Under the pieces are notes generated by a model, which had not been told where the DNA came from, did no database searches, and saw nothing but the letters and a program-made list of their open reading frames with translations. 64,000 bases of DNA from Bradyrhizobium sp. LTSP849. Its GTDB lineage: Bacteria > Pseudomonadota > Alphaproteobacteria > Rhizobiales > Xanthobacteraceae. Positions 17,248 to 26,066 of this stretch are shown here, piece after piece. The stretch's first letter is position 1, and every line of letters begins with the position of its first letter. The DNA lies in the NCBI RefSeq assembly GCF_000938255.1, contig NZ_JYMR01000056.1, forward strand, positions 124,001 through 188,000, given 5' to 3'. Made by a program: the position numbers and the translations under genes.

Positions 17248-18450
17248 ATGCAACTCACTGCCGCCCGCCTGTCTCGCGTCAAAGCATCCGCCTCTGAAGC
17301 TGCATCACGAAAGGCGCGCGAGCTTATCTCGGCAGGCGTGGACCTGATCTCGCTCGCGACTGGCGAGCCCGATTTCGATACGCCTGATCATGTCATCGAA
17401 GCCGCGATCGCAGCAATGCGCGGTGGCCAGACGCGATACACCTCGTCCGACGGAACCGTCCAGCTCAAGCGCGCGATCGCGACGAAGTTCGAGCGCGACA
17501 ACAATATCCAATATGCCCCCAACGAAATCCTTGCGAGCTCGGGCGCGAAGAACGTCGTGTTCCTCGCCTTGATGGCGAGTCTCGATGCCGGCGACGAAGT
17601 GATCGTGCCGGCGCCTCACTGGGTGTCTTATACCGACATGACCGTGCTGGTCGGCGGCACGCCGGTCGTCGTCAGCTGCTCGCACAACAATGGCTACAAG
17701 CTCGACGCCGAAAGCCTCGAGAAGGCGATCACGCCGCGAACGAAGTGGCTTCTCCTCAATACGCCGAACAACCCGACCGGCGCGATCTACAGCCGGGAGG
17801 AGCTCGAAGCTCTGGCCGAGGTGGTCAGGCGGCATCCGCGCCTTCACGTCATGACCGACGAGATCTATGAGCACATCATCTTCGACGGGCTCAAGTTCCA
17901 CAGCTTCGCGGCCGTTGCGCCAGATCTCAAGAACAGGACGCTGACGATCAACGGCGTGTCCAAGGCCTACGCCATGACGGGCTGGAGAACCGGGTTCGCC
18001 GGTGGACCGGCCGAGCTGATCGAGTCGATGAGGCGTGTTCAGTCGCAGTCCCTGGGCAGCAGCTCCTCGATCAGCCAAGCCGCCGCAGTGGCGGCCCTGA
18101 CTGGGCCACAGGAATTTCTCCTGGAGCGGTCGGCGGCGTTTCAGGCGCGTCGCGATCGCGTCATCGCGAAGCTGAACTGGGTACCCGGTCTTTCATGCAG
18201 CCGTCCCCAAGGCGCCTTCTACCTGTTCGTCGGCTGTGCGGATTTGCTGGGGCGCCGCACACCGGACGGCAAGGTGCTTGCCGCCGACACGGATGTCGCC
18301 GAGTTCCTGGTCGAGTACGCGAAAGTCATGGTCGTCAATGGCGGAGCCTATGGCCTCTCGCCTCACTTCCGGATATCCATCGCGACGTCGCTCGAGCGGC
18401 TGGAAGAGGCCTGCCGCCGTATCACGTCGGCGATTTCGGCGCTGAGGTAG
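17248..18450 (+). CDS. PLP-dependent aminotransferase, class I (aspartate aminotransferase family)
   Basis: 400 residues from ATG 17248, chosen over an upstream in-frame ATG because CCGGAG lies 7 bases before it and the family begins at the LSRVKASASEAA stretch. The LATGEPDFDTPDH block, the NTPNNPTG block, the TDEIYEH block and the PLP lysine in NGVSKAYAMTGWRTG (Lys239) identify subgroup I-alpha aspartate/aromatic aminotransferases. It precedes the biotin carrier gene by 13 bases. If the locus releases an amino acid such as glutamate from a lactam, this enzyme could move its nitrogen to a 2-oxo acid; that link is inferred from position. Confidence 0.93.
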   Translation: MQLTAARLSRVKASASEAASRKARELISAGVDLISLATGEPDFDTPDHVIEAAIAAMRGGQTRYTSSDGTVQLKRAIATKFERDNNIQYAPNEILASSGAKNVVFLALMASLDAGDEVIVPAPHWVSYTDMTVLVGGTPVVVSCSHNNGYKLDAESLEKAITPRTKWLLLNTPNNPTGAIYSREELEALAEVVRRHPRLHVMTDEIYEHIIFDGLKFHSFAAVAPDLKNRTLTINGVSKAYAMTGWRTGFAGGPAELIESMRRVQSQSLGSSSSISQAAAVAALTGPQEFLLERSAAFQARRDRVIAKLNWVPGLSCSRPQGAFYLFVGCADLLGRRTPDGKVLAADTDVAEFLVEYAKVMVVNGGAYGLSPHFRISIATSLERLEEACRRITSAISALR

Positions 18451-18463
18451 CAGAGGCCACGCC

Positions 18464-18937
18464 ATGACCGTTCCATCGATCAGCTTCATCGAAGGCGTCA
18501 TCGATCTCTTCAACAGGTCGGGTGCCACGGAGTTCGAGTTCAGGGACGGCGACGTCAGCGTGAAGCTTCGCCGAGGTGCTGCTGCAGGGCCCGGGATCGT
18601 CTCGCCCGCGGCAAATGCGCCCGGATCAGTGCCATCGAGCACATCAGTCATCCCACGGCCCGCGCCGACAAGGACCGAAGAGCTCGTATCGGCGTTCATG
18701 CATGGCGTATTTCACCGTGCGTCGGCGCCGGGCGAGAAGCCGTTTGTCGAAGTCGGCTCAAGCGTCGCAAAGGACCAGCAGATCGGCATTCTCGAAGCGA
18801 TGAAGGTGTTCATACCTGTCGTCTCGCCGATCGATGGGACGATTATTCGGATTGACGCCGAAAACGCGGCGGACGTTTCAGTCGGGCAGCCGCTCATGAG
18901 CGTTGCGCCCATCGGGACAACAGGAGAGCCCGCTTGA
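18464..18937 (+). CDS. biotin carboxyl carrier protein (functional acceptor lysine)
   Basis: 157 residues with an AccB-like N-terminal segment (5-37), a Pro/Ser/Ala linker and a biotinyl domain (73-152). The acceptor motif ILEAMKVF puts the biotin lysine at Lys114. Its stop overlaps the following KipI-type gene by 4 bases (TTGA). It matches the carrier at 7240-7761 in lay-out and is the biotin donor expected for the local AccC (21848) and KipA/KipI proteins. Confidence 0.93.
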   Translation: MTVPSISFIEGVIDLFNRSGATEFEFRDGDVSVKLRRGAAAGPGIVSPAANAPGSVPSSTSVIPRPAPTRTEELVSAFMHGVFHRASAPGEKPFVEVGSSVAKDQQIGILEAMKVFIPVVSPIDGTIIRIDAENAADVSVGQPLMSVAPIGTTGEPA

Positions 18938-19635
18938 GCGGCCGGATCGCCATTCTTGCCGAGCCTCGGGTCACGCATTGCGGCGACCAGGGATTGCTGC
19001 TCGAAGCCGAAGGCGATCTGGCGCTGCCGACGCAGGAACGGATCTGGGCCCTCAACGACCGCGTTCTCGAATGGCCGGGCGTGCTGGATACGCAGCCGGG
19101 CATGAACAGCCTGCTGGTGCTGCTCGATCCCGATGAAAGCGACCTGGTCGAAAGCGCGGACAAGCTGCTTCGCGCCTGGAAGGAGTGCCGGAGTGCGACA
19201 CGCCGAGGGCAGTTGCTGGAGATCGGCGTCGTCTATGGCGGGGAGGGCGGGCTCGATCTGCCTGACGTCGCCCGCTACCACGGCCTCGCTATTGAGGACG
19301 TCGTCAAGCTTCATTCGGACGCGGAGTACACGATCTTCGCGCCGGGCACCGGTCCTGGTTTCGGATATCTGTTCGGGCTCAATCGTCGTCTCTTCATTCC
19401 GCGCCGGAACGTTCCGGTGATGAGAAAAGTCGGCGGTGTGGTGTCGATGGCCGGGGCGCAAGCGATGCTGGGTGTGCCGAGGAAGCCGAGTGGTGCGGAC
19501 GTCTCGCCGACCGGATGGCACGTCATCGGCCGGGCGCCCGATGCGCCGATGCCGTTCGATGTCGCGCGCGATCCGATGAGCATCGTGTCGCTGGGCGATC
19601 GCATTCGCTTTCGCGTGGAGCGGATCGAACGATGA
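18934..19635 (+). CDS. PxpB/KipI family subunit
   Basis: 233 residues starting at TTG inside the carrier stop codon. KipI/AHS1 traits are the THCGDQGLLLEAEG opening, VVYGGEGG, the GTGPGFGYLFGLNR turn and the VSMAGAQAMLG strand. In this copy the SIGG(S/M)QTG motif of the other two copies has become SMAGAQAMLG, so the cleft may accept a different ligand. It overlaps pxpC by 4 bases. It should pair with the next protein to form the carboxyltransferase-like part of the complex. Confidence 0.87.
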   Translation: MSGRIAILAEPRVTHCGDQGLLLEAEGDLALPTQERIWALNDRVLEWPGVLDTQPGMNSLLVLLDPDESDLVESADKLLRAWKECRSATRRGQLLEIGVVYGGEGGLDLPDVARYHGLAIEDVVKLHSDAEYTIFAPGTGPGFGYLFGLNRRLFIPRRNVPVMRKVGGVVSMAGAQAMLGVPRKPSGADVSPTGWHVIGRAPDAPMPFDVARDPMSIVSLGDRIRFRVERIER

Positions 19636-20627
19636 TCGAGATCCGTCAGACATCTCCGCTCAACACGGTCCAGGACCTCGGCCGGTTCGGATACCGGCGT
19701 TATGGCATCGGCACCGCCGGTGCGATGGATGGTCTGGCGCTGGCGGCTGGAAACCGTGCCCTTGGAAATGCGCAGAACGCGGCGGGCGTGGAGTTCCAGT
19801 TGTTCCCCGCGACCATCTGCTTTCAGCGCGACGCCGCCATTGCGCTGACAGGCGCTGATTGCGCTGCGACGCTTGATGACAAGGCCATCCCGCCCTGGTG
19901 GGTGCTGCCGGTGAGGGAGGGGCAGACCTTGAAACTCTCCGCGCCCATGCGCGGGGCCCGCACCTATCTCTGCGTCGCCGGAGGCATCGATGTGCCGGAG
20001 GTGCTCGGCTCGCGCAGCACGCAGATGCGGGATGCTTTTGGTGGGCTGTCGGGGAGGTATTTGAGCGCGGGCGATGTTCTTTCAGCGGGTCCGCACGCGG
20101 CGTTTCGCTTTCGTGACTCCTTCGGCTTCGGCATCGAGCCGCCGGAATCCGCGCTCACGCCCAATCTGCACGATTGGGCCGGTGAGAACGAGGTCGTCCT
20201 GCGCGTGATCCTCGCATCCGAAGCGCCACAGTTCGATGACGCTTCGCTCAAGGCATTCAAGACGGCGTCCTGGACGATCACGGCGCAGAGCAATCGCATG
20301 GGGTACCGGCTCGCGGGCCCCACTCTGAGACGACCAGACCCGACCGAGATGCGCTCGCAGGCGATCGTTCAGGGTGTGGTTCAGGTGCCACCGTCGGGGC
20401 AACCCATCGTGCAATTGGCCGATGGAAACTCTGCGGGCGGATATCCCAAGATCGCTTATATCCTCCAGTCGGATTTGTGGCGTCTGGCGCAGTCGACGCC
20501 GGGCCGCACGCTGCGCTTCTCGGTCGTGTCGCTCGACGACGCCAGCCGCGCGCGCCAACAGGTGTCGCAGTACCTGAATGAGCTCGCTCGCTTCAGCAGC
20601 CACTGCCGGATGCAGGTGGGGCGATGA
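19632..20627 (+). CDS. biotin-dependent carboxyltransferase family protein, PxpC/KipA type
   Basis: 331 residues from ATG 19632, which overlaps the KipI-type stop by 4 bases; a longer frame upstream is not needed. The blocks GTAGAMDGLALAAGN, GGIDVPEVLGSRST, SNRMGYRL and SAGGYPKIA are intact. It is overlapped at its end by the carrier-like gene (ATGA). Compared with its counterpart at 4252-5229 the framework is conserved but the loop after residue 145 differs, consistent with related but not identical substrates. Confidence 0.88.
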   Translation: MIEIRQTSPLNTVQDLGRFGYRRYGIGTAGAMDGLALAAGNRALGNAQNAAGVEFQLFPATICFQRDAAIALTGADCAATLDDKAIPPWWVLPVREGQTLKLSAPMRGARTYLCVAGGIDVPEVLGSRSTQMRDAFGGLSGRYLSAGDVLSAGPHAAFRFRDSFGFGIEPPESALTPNLHDWAGENEVVLRVILASEAPQFDDASLKAFKTASWTITAQSNRMGYRLAGPTLRRPDPTEMRSQAIVQGVVQVPPSGQPIVQLADGNSAGGYPKIAYILQSDLWRLAQSTPGRTLRFSVVSLDDASRARQQVSQYLNELARFSSHCRMQVGR

Positions 20628-21043
20628 GCGAGAAGCTGCACAGGATCACGGCAATTGTCGATCTGTTGCGCAGGCACGGGATCGGCGCGTTCGAGTTATC
20701 GAGCCCTGACGAGAGCATCAAGTGGACCTTCGAACCGATCGCCAGTGCAGGTGCTTGTGACGCACTGACGCCCCCTGCAATTGCTGAATCCGACCTGGTC
20801 GAGATCGTGTCGCCGGGAGTTGGCACGTTTGTTGCGAGACATCCGGCGATGTCGAGAGATCTCGCGGCAGTCGGAGAGACCAAGCGGGAAGGCGAATGTG
20901 TCGCTCTGATTCAGAGCGGCAGGATTTACCGGCCAGTCGTCGCGCCATTCGCAGGCGCGATCGTGAAGCGGCTGGCCAGTCCGGGTGACGTGGTGGATCA
21001 CGCGCGCCCGTTGTTCCTTCTGAAGCGCGGCAACGCCGTCTGA
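20624..21043 (+). CDS. biotin-carrier-like protein without the biotin lysine
   Basis: 139 residues. The first 37 follow the AccB N-terminal pattern (helix, then AFELSSPDESIKW), and 58-134 follow the biotinyl domain. The turn reads QSGRIYRPVVAP, so the acceptor lysine position is Arg100 and the Met before it is Gly99. It shares G-x-x-Y-x-P-V-x-A-P and a FVARHP/FLAAHP segment with the protein at 3827-4261, so both come from one lineage of non-biotinylated carriers kept beside a real carrier. It lies between the KipA-type gene (4-base overlap) and pxpA (19 bases). Confidence 0.85.
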   Translation: MSEKLHRITAIVDLLRRHGIGAFELSSPDESIKWTFEPIASAGACDALTPPAIAESDLVEIVSPGVGTFVARHPAMSRDLAAVGETKREGECVALIQSGRIYRPVVAPFAGAIVKRLASPGDVVDHARPLFLLKRGNAV

Positions 21044-21062
21044 TGCCATGGAGTGAAACATC

Positions 21063-21830
21063 ATGAAGATCGATCTCAATTCCGACCTGGGCGAGGGTTT
21101 TGGCCGCTGGAAGAGCGGAGACGACGAGGCCCTGATGAAGGTGATCTCGTCGGCCAATGTCGCTTGCGGATTTCACGCCGGCGATGCCGTCATCATGACG
21201 CGGATGACGGAAGCGGCCAAGGAGAACAAGGTCGCTCTCGGCGCGCACACCGGATTGCCCGACTTGCTCGGTTTCGGCCGTGTCGCAATGGATATGAATC
21301 CAAAGGACTGGCAGAAACACGCGCTGTATCAGCTTGGTGCGCTCGTGGCGATCGCAAAGGTCGGCGGCTACGAGGTGACGCATGCCGGCTCTCACGGCGC
21401 GCTCGGCGACATGTCCAAGCGCAACCCGGAATACGGCCAGATGATGCTCGACGTCTTTGCCGCCTTCGACAAGAACCTGATTGTTGCCCTTCAACCCAAC
21501 AGCAGCTCGATGAAATATGCCCGCAAGATCGGTCTCAGGACCGTGGGCAAGATTTTCGCCGACCGGGCCTACGATGATGAGGGTCACCTCGTCAGCCGCA
21601 AGCTGCCAGGTGCGCTGATCAATGATCTTTCGGCGGTCGGGCAGCGCATAGACCAGTTCATGAACGACAGCACGATCACCGCGATGTCGGGCAAGCGCAT
21701 CAAGATGGAAGCAGCCTGCGTGCTCGTTCACAGTGACACGGCCGGCGCGCTCGAGATTGCCAGGACAGTTCGCGCAACTGTCGAGAAGGGGGGCGGCAAG
21801 ATCGTCCCCTTGACGGAATTGGCGAACTGA
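21063..21830 (+). CDS. pxpA: 5-oxoprolinase subunit PxpA, LamB/YcsF family
   Basis: 255 residues, the same length as the copy at 3067. LNSDLGEGFG, SSANVACGFHAGD, AHTGLPDLLGFGR and the late HSDTAGA motif are present. In the second conserved His block it has HAGSHGALGDMS where the first copy has HVSFHAAMGNMV. It should act with the KipI/KipA proteins encoded upstream. Placement between the non-biotinylated carrier-like gene and accC puts it inside one operon with all biotin components, unlike region A where pxpA is on the opposite strand. Confidence 0.92.
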   Translation: MKIDLNSDLGEGFGRWKSGDDEALMKVISSANVACGFHAGDAVIMTRMTEAAKENKVALGAHTGLPDLLGFGRVAMDMNPKDWQKHALYQLGALVAIAKVGGYEVTHAGSHGALGDMSKRNPEYGQMMLDVFAAFDKNLIVALQPNSSSMKYARKIGLRTVGKIFADRAYDDEGHLVSRKLPGALINDLSAVGQRIDQFMNDSTITAMSGKRIKMEAACVLVHSDTAGALEIARTVRATVEKGGGKIVPLTELAN

Positions 21831-21847
21831 CAGCGGAGCTCGTCGCA

Positions 21848-23230
21848 ATGCGGTTCCAGACCGTTCTCATAGCCAACCGCGGAGAGATCGCGCTGCGCAT
21901 CATCCGCGCGTGCAAGCGGTTGGGCTTGAGAACGGTCGCCATCCATTCGGAGGCGGACCGTGGCGCGAGCTATCTGGAGCTCGCCGACCGTGCGGTCTGC
22001 ATCGGTCCTGCTCCCGCTGCCGCGAGTTATCTGGACATCGGCGCCATTCTGCTCGCGGCGGAGGCGACCGGCGCGGAAGCCATCCACCCCGGCTACGGCT
22101 TCCTGTCGGAGAACGGCGGCTTCGCGGAAGCGGTCGAAGCCGCGGGGTTGACCTTGATCGGCCCCAGCTCGCGATCGATCAGGCTGATGGGAGACAAGAT
22201 CGCTGCAAAAGAGGCCATGCTGCGCGCCGGAATCCCATGCGTTCCCGGCAGCGTCGGCGCTTTGCCTGCGGACATGGCGGCCTGCGAAGCCATCGCCGAC
22301 AAGATCGGCTACCCCGTGATCGTGAAGGCCGCGGGCGGTGGCGGCGGCCGCGGCATCAGCATCGTGAGGAGCAAGTCTGAACTGGCGCCCGCGATCACCA
22401 GCACGCGGGTCGTTGCCGCAAAAGCCTTCGGTGACGGAAATCTCTACATCGAAAAATTCCTGGAACACCCGCGGCACATCGAGATCCAGGTGCTCTGCGA
22501 CGAGTTCGGCAACTGCATCTGGCTTGGCGAGCGCGACTGCTCCGTGCAGCGGCGGCATCAAAAGGTCATCGAAGAGGCGCCTGCCGTCGGCATTGATCGC
22601 GCGCTCATCGCGGAGTTGGGAGAGCGGTGCGCCGACGTTTGCCGCGAGCTCGGCTACCGCGGTGTCGGGACCTTCGAGTTTCTCTATCAGGACGGCGCCT
22701 TCGCCTTCATCGAGATGAACACCCGCGTCCAGGTCGAGCATCCCGTGACCGAAGAGATCACCGGGGTGGATATCGTCTGCGAGCAGATCAAGGTCGCGGG
22801 AGGCCTGACGCTCGGCATCCGACAGAAGGACGTCAGTTTCGCGGGCCACGCGATCGAATGCCGCATCAACGCCGAGCAGCCGTTCGAGTCCGTTCCATCC
22901 GCAGGCACGGTCACGGGCTGGGATGTGCCCTCGGGCGAAGGCATCCGCATGGACAGCCACATGCGCGCCGGCGCGATCGTGCCAAGCTATTACGACTCCC
23001 TGATTGGTAAGCTGATCGTTCGTGCCGACGACAGGGCTCAATGCATCGAACGCCTCAAGGCCGCGCTCGGCCGGCTCCGGGTCGATGGCGTCAGCACCAA
23101 TAGCGAGCTGCACCAGGTGGTGCTTGAGAATGCCGACTTCGTGCGGGGCGGGATCGATATTCATTTCCTGGAGAAGCTATTGCGGAACCGCGCGCAGCAG
23201 GTCGCCGAAGTGGTGGAGCGCAGGCGATGA
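21848..23230 (+). CDS. accC: biotin carboxylase (AccC-like)
   Basis: 460 residues with the complete biotin-carboxylase pattern: ANRGEIALRIIRA, the ATP lid AAGGGGGRGI, EKFLEHPRHIEIQVL and EMNTRVQVEHPVTEE. It is paralogous to the protein at 5885-7240 and about nine residues longer at the C-terminus. It starts 17 bases after pxpA and overlaps the first permease gene by 4 bases, so the enzyme and importer genes are one transcription unit. It should carboxylate the carrier at 18464. Confidence 0.94.
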   Translation: MRFQTVLIANRGEIALRIIRACKRLGLRTVAIHSEADRGASYLELADRAVCIGPAPAAASYLDIGAILLAAEATGAEAIHPGYGFLSENGGFAEAVEAAGLTLIGPSSRSIRLMGDKIAAKEAMLRAGIPCVPGSVGALPADMAACEAIADKIGYPVIVKAAGGGGGRGISIVRSKSELAPAITSTRVVAAKAFGDGNLYIEKFLEHPRHIEIQVLCDEFGNCIWLGERDCSVQRRHQKVIEEAPAVGIDRALIAELGERCADVCRELGYRGVGTFEFLYQDGAFAFIEMNTRVQVEHPVTEEITGVDIVCEQIKVAGGLTLGIRQKDVSFAGHAIECRINAEQPFESVPSAGTVTGWDVPSGEGIRMDSHMRAGAIVPSYYDSLIGKLIVRADDRAQCIERLKAALGRLRVDGVSTNSELHQVVLENADFVRGGIDIHFLEKLLRNRAQQVAEVVERRR

Positions 23231-24162
23231 CGCTGGCGTCGACCGCGGATCAAAGCATGGCGAACGCCAAGCCGCGTCGCGGACGCCAGGCGCTGCGGGT
23301 TTCGATCGGGATGATCCTGCTGCTTCCGGCGCTCGGCTTTCTTCTTGTTTTCCTCGTCATTCCCTCACTGTCGCTGTTGAGCGCCAGTGTTCTGACGCAA
23401 TCCGGGTCCGGCGATATCGGACTGCCCGTGACCTTCGCAAACTACGACCGGCTCTTGTTCAGCTCCGCCTATCAGAAGGTCGTCCTGCGAACGATGAGCA
23501 TCTCGGTATGGACATCGCTGATCTCGATCGTGCTGGCGTACCCGCTTGCTATGGTCATCGCCTATGGACGTCCGTCGCTGAGCCGGTTGACGATGGTCCT
23601 GGTCGTTGCGCCGCTCGTGGTGAGCGTCATCGTGCGATGCTACGGTTGGCAGCTGCTGCTCGGCAATAATCGCGCAGGCGTGCTGAACTGGCTGATCGCG
23701 TTAGTCTTCCGGAATCGGGCGACGATCAAGCTGATGTACACGGAATGGGCGGTGATCATCGCCTCGGTCCATGTGTTCTTGCCTTTGATCGTCCTTCCGA
23801 TCGCCACGTCGCTTGCCCGCATCAACCCATCTCTCGTTGAGGCCGCCCGGATGCTCGGTGCGCCGCCCTGGCGAGCGTTCTTGCGCGTGACGCTGCCGCT
23901 CAGCGTGCCGGGACTCACGGCCGGTGTTACCATCGTGTTCGCGCTCACGGCGTCGTCGTTCGTGACGCCACAAATGCTCGGCGGCACCAATGCCTCGATG
24001 CTCGGAATATTGCTCGAGCAACAGGCCATGACGGTGTTCGACTGGCCGATGACCGGGGCCATCGCCTCCGTGATGGTCGCGATCGCGCTCTGCTCGAATG
24101 CGGCATCGACCTGGATCATCGGGCTGTTGACGCGGCGCGGCCAGCTGGGAGGCCGCAAATGA
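23227..24162 (+). CDS. ABC transporter permease, PotB-like
   Basis: 311 residues with six predicted membrane segments; the first spans about 26-55 after a basic N-terminus. The EAA loop (VEAARMLGAPPWRAFLRVTLPLS) is in the expected place before the last two segments. It pairs with the next permease and with the ATPase at 26067. The importer type is that for polyamines, opines and similar charged small solutes. It probably brings in the substrate of the biotin/oxoprolinase enzymes encoded before it. Confidence 0.92.
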   Translation: MTLASTADQSMANAKPRRGRQALRVSIGMILLLPALGFLLVFLVIPSLSLLSASVLTQSGSGDIGLPVTFANYDRLLFSSAYQKVVLRTMSISVWTSLISIVLAYPLAMVIAYGRPSLSRLTMVLVVAPLVVSVIVRCYGWQLLLGNNRAGVLNWLIALVFRNRATIKLMYTEWAVIIASVHVFLPLIVLPIATSLARINPSLVEAARMLGAPPWRAFLRVTLPLSVPGLTAGVTIVFALTASSFVTPQMLGGTNASMLGILLEQQAMTVFDWPMTGAIASVMVAIALCSNAASTWIIGLLTRRGQLGGRK

Positions 24163-24965
24163 CGAGCGCCAGGCTCTCCGGCGGAGGCGGCTTCGTCACC
24201 TACACCGCGGCGATGGCAATTCTGTTGTTCATCGTTGCGCCGCTCGCCGTGATCGTTGCCCTGTCGGTTTCGGAATTGAACTTCGCGACGTTCCCGCCCA
24301 AGGGCTTTACGCTTGCCTGGTACGCGAAGGTGCTGTCCGACGCTGCTTTTCGGCATTCCTTCGTCGTCAGCATCTTGATCGCCTTGGGCGCGACGACGAT
24401 ATCGCTGTGCCTGGGACTTCCAGCGGCCTATGCGCTTGATCGATGGAAAGTGCCGAGCGCAGGCGTGATCCGGACGCTTCTGCTGTCCCCGATGATCCTG
24501 CCGATCCTGATCACCGGCCTCGCCCTTCTCAAACTTTTCTCGCAGACCAGGATGCGCGATGCGAGCATCAATCTGCTCATCGGCCACATCCTGGTCACGC
24601 TGCCTTATGTGGTGCGTACCATCACGGTGAGCCTCGAGCTGGTCGATCGGACCCTCGAAGAAGCCGCACTGACGCTGGGCGCATCTCCGGTCCGCGCCTT
24701 CGTGAGGGTGACGGTGCCGCAGCTCGTCCCGGGTATCGCGGCGGGCTGCCTGTTCGCCTTCATGATTTCCTTCGACGACTATCCGATCTCGATGTGGCTC
24801 GGCGACGCCGAATATGTGCCGTTGCCGGTCTATCTGCATGACAGCCTTACGAGGCTGTTCGACCCGTCGATTGCAGCGACGTCGAGCTTGATGATCCTCA
24901 CGGGAATTTTGGCCGTCGTCGGCCTGGAAAAGATCGTCGGACTTCGGCGTGCAATGGGTGTCTGA
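24159..24965 (+). CDS. ABC transporter permease, PotC-like
   Basis: 268 residues, six predicted membrane segments, EAA loop EEAALTLGASPVRAFVRVTVP in the cytoplasmic loop before segment 5. It overlaps the preceding permease by 4 bases and is followed by the binding-protein gene after 18 bases. It forms the heterodimeric channel with the PotB-like protein. Confidence 0.92.
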   Translation: MTSARLSGGGGFVTYTAAMAILLFIVAPLAVIVALSVSELNFATFPPKGFTLAWYAKVLSDAAFRHSFVVSILIALGATTISLCLGLPAAYALDRWKVPSAGVIRTLLLSPMILPILITGLALLKLFSQTRMRDASINLLIGHILVTLPYVVRTITVSLELVDRTLEEAALTLGASPVRAFVRVTVPQLVPGIAAGCLFAFMISFDDYPISMWLGDAEYVPLPVYLHDSLTRLFDPSIAATSSLMILTGILAVVGLEKIVGLRRAMGV

Positions 24966-24983
24966 TCAAAAGGGGTATGAGTT

Positions 24984-26063
24984 ATGACAAATAGGATCAT
25001 CCGTCCGGTTTCGCGTCGTACTCTGCTGGGCGCAGCCGCCGTCGGTATCGCGAGTCCGAATTTTTTCGTGAAGAACGCGTGGGCGGCCGGAAAGAGCCTC
25101 TTCATCGGGACCTACACCTCCATTCAGGGACAGGTCATCAAGGAAAAGGTCATCCCGAAATTCCAGGCAGATTTCGACTGCAAGGTCTTCCAGACCGAGA
25201 ACGTGACGCTCGGCAACATCGCGATTCTCAGGACGCAGAAGGCGAATCCCAACTACTCCGTCATGATGATGGACGATCTCGGCATCCCGATCGCAAAGGC
25301 GGAAGGCCTCATCGACAAGCTGCCGCGCGACAAGATCCCGAACATGCAGAATGCGTTCTCGCGCTTCATCTACAATGACGACCATGGCGTTGCCTTCGCA
25401 ATCTCCGAGATTTCGCCCTGGTATGTGAGCTCGCTGTCGCCGCCGATCGAAAGCTGGACCGACATGTGGAGCGACCGGTTCAAGGGCCGCTTCATGCTGA
25501 TCACGCCAAAACAGTCGCAGAGCGTGCAGTTGCTCGCCTTGGCCGCCTCGCTTGCGACGGGAAAGCCGATCCTGGAAGCCCAGTACGAGCTGGACAAGGG
25601 ATGGGCGAAGATGGCGGAGTTGAAGCCCAACGTTCAGACCGTCTATGACACGAGCGGTGCGGCGCTGCTGCAAGCAGCGCAGGGACAGGCGGACGCAGGC
25701 GGGCCGGATTTCTCCAAGGTCGTTCAGCCCTACATCCTCAAGGGTGCGCCCATCGTGCAGTCGCGCCCGAAGGAGGGATCGTTCGCCGGTGTGAACTGCG
25801 TAACGCTCGTCAAGGGCGCGCCGGAGCCGGATCTCGGCGCGGCCTTCATCGATCGCCTGCTGTCGCCCGAGGTCCAGAAGATTTTGGCGGAGGAAACTTA
25901 CGGGGCTCCTTCGATCAAGAACGTCGACCTGAAGAAGGAAGTCGCCGCGGCGATCCCCTACGGCGAGGATCGGGTCAAGAATCTGATTCTTCTCGACTGG
26001 GAGAAGATCAATCCGCAGCGCGGCGCCATCATCGAGAAATACAACCAGACTTTTGGAGCCTGA
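24984..26063 (+). CDS. ABC transporter substrate-binding protein, PotD-like
   Basis: 359 residues. A Tat-type signal with RR at 11-12 (VSRRTLLGAAAVG) and a cleavage site near AWA-A (34-35) sends it to the periplasm folded. The mature part has the two-lobe pattern of extracellular solute-binding family 1/PotD proteins. It should deliver the substrate to the permeases just upstream. The C-terminus (LLDWEKINPQRGAIIEKYNQ) resembles the fragment at the start of the window, so both loci use related binding proteins. Confidence 0.9.
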   Translation: MTNRIIRPVSRRTLLGAAAVGIASPNFFVKNAWAAGKSLFIGTYTSIQGQVIKEKVIPKFQADFDCKVFQTENVTLGNIAILRTQKANPNYSVMMMDDLGIPIAKAEGLIDKLPRDKIPNMQNAFSRFIYNDDHGVAFAISEISPWYVSSLSPPIESWTDMWSDRFKGRFMLITPKQSQSVQLLALAASLATGKPILEAQYELDKGWAKMAELKPNVQTVYDTSGAALLQAAQGQADAGGPDFSKVVQPYILKGAPIVQSRPKEGSFAGVNCVTLVKGAPEPDLGAAFIDRLLSPEVQKILAEETYGAPSIKNVDLKKEVAAAIPYGEDRVKNLILLDWEKINPQRGAIIEKYNQTFGA

Positions 26064-26066
26064 GCC

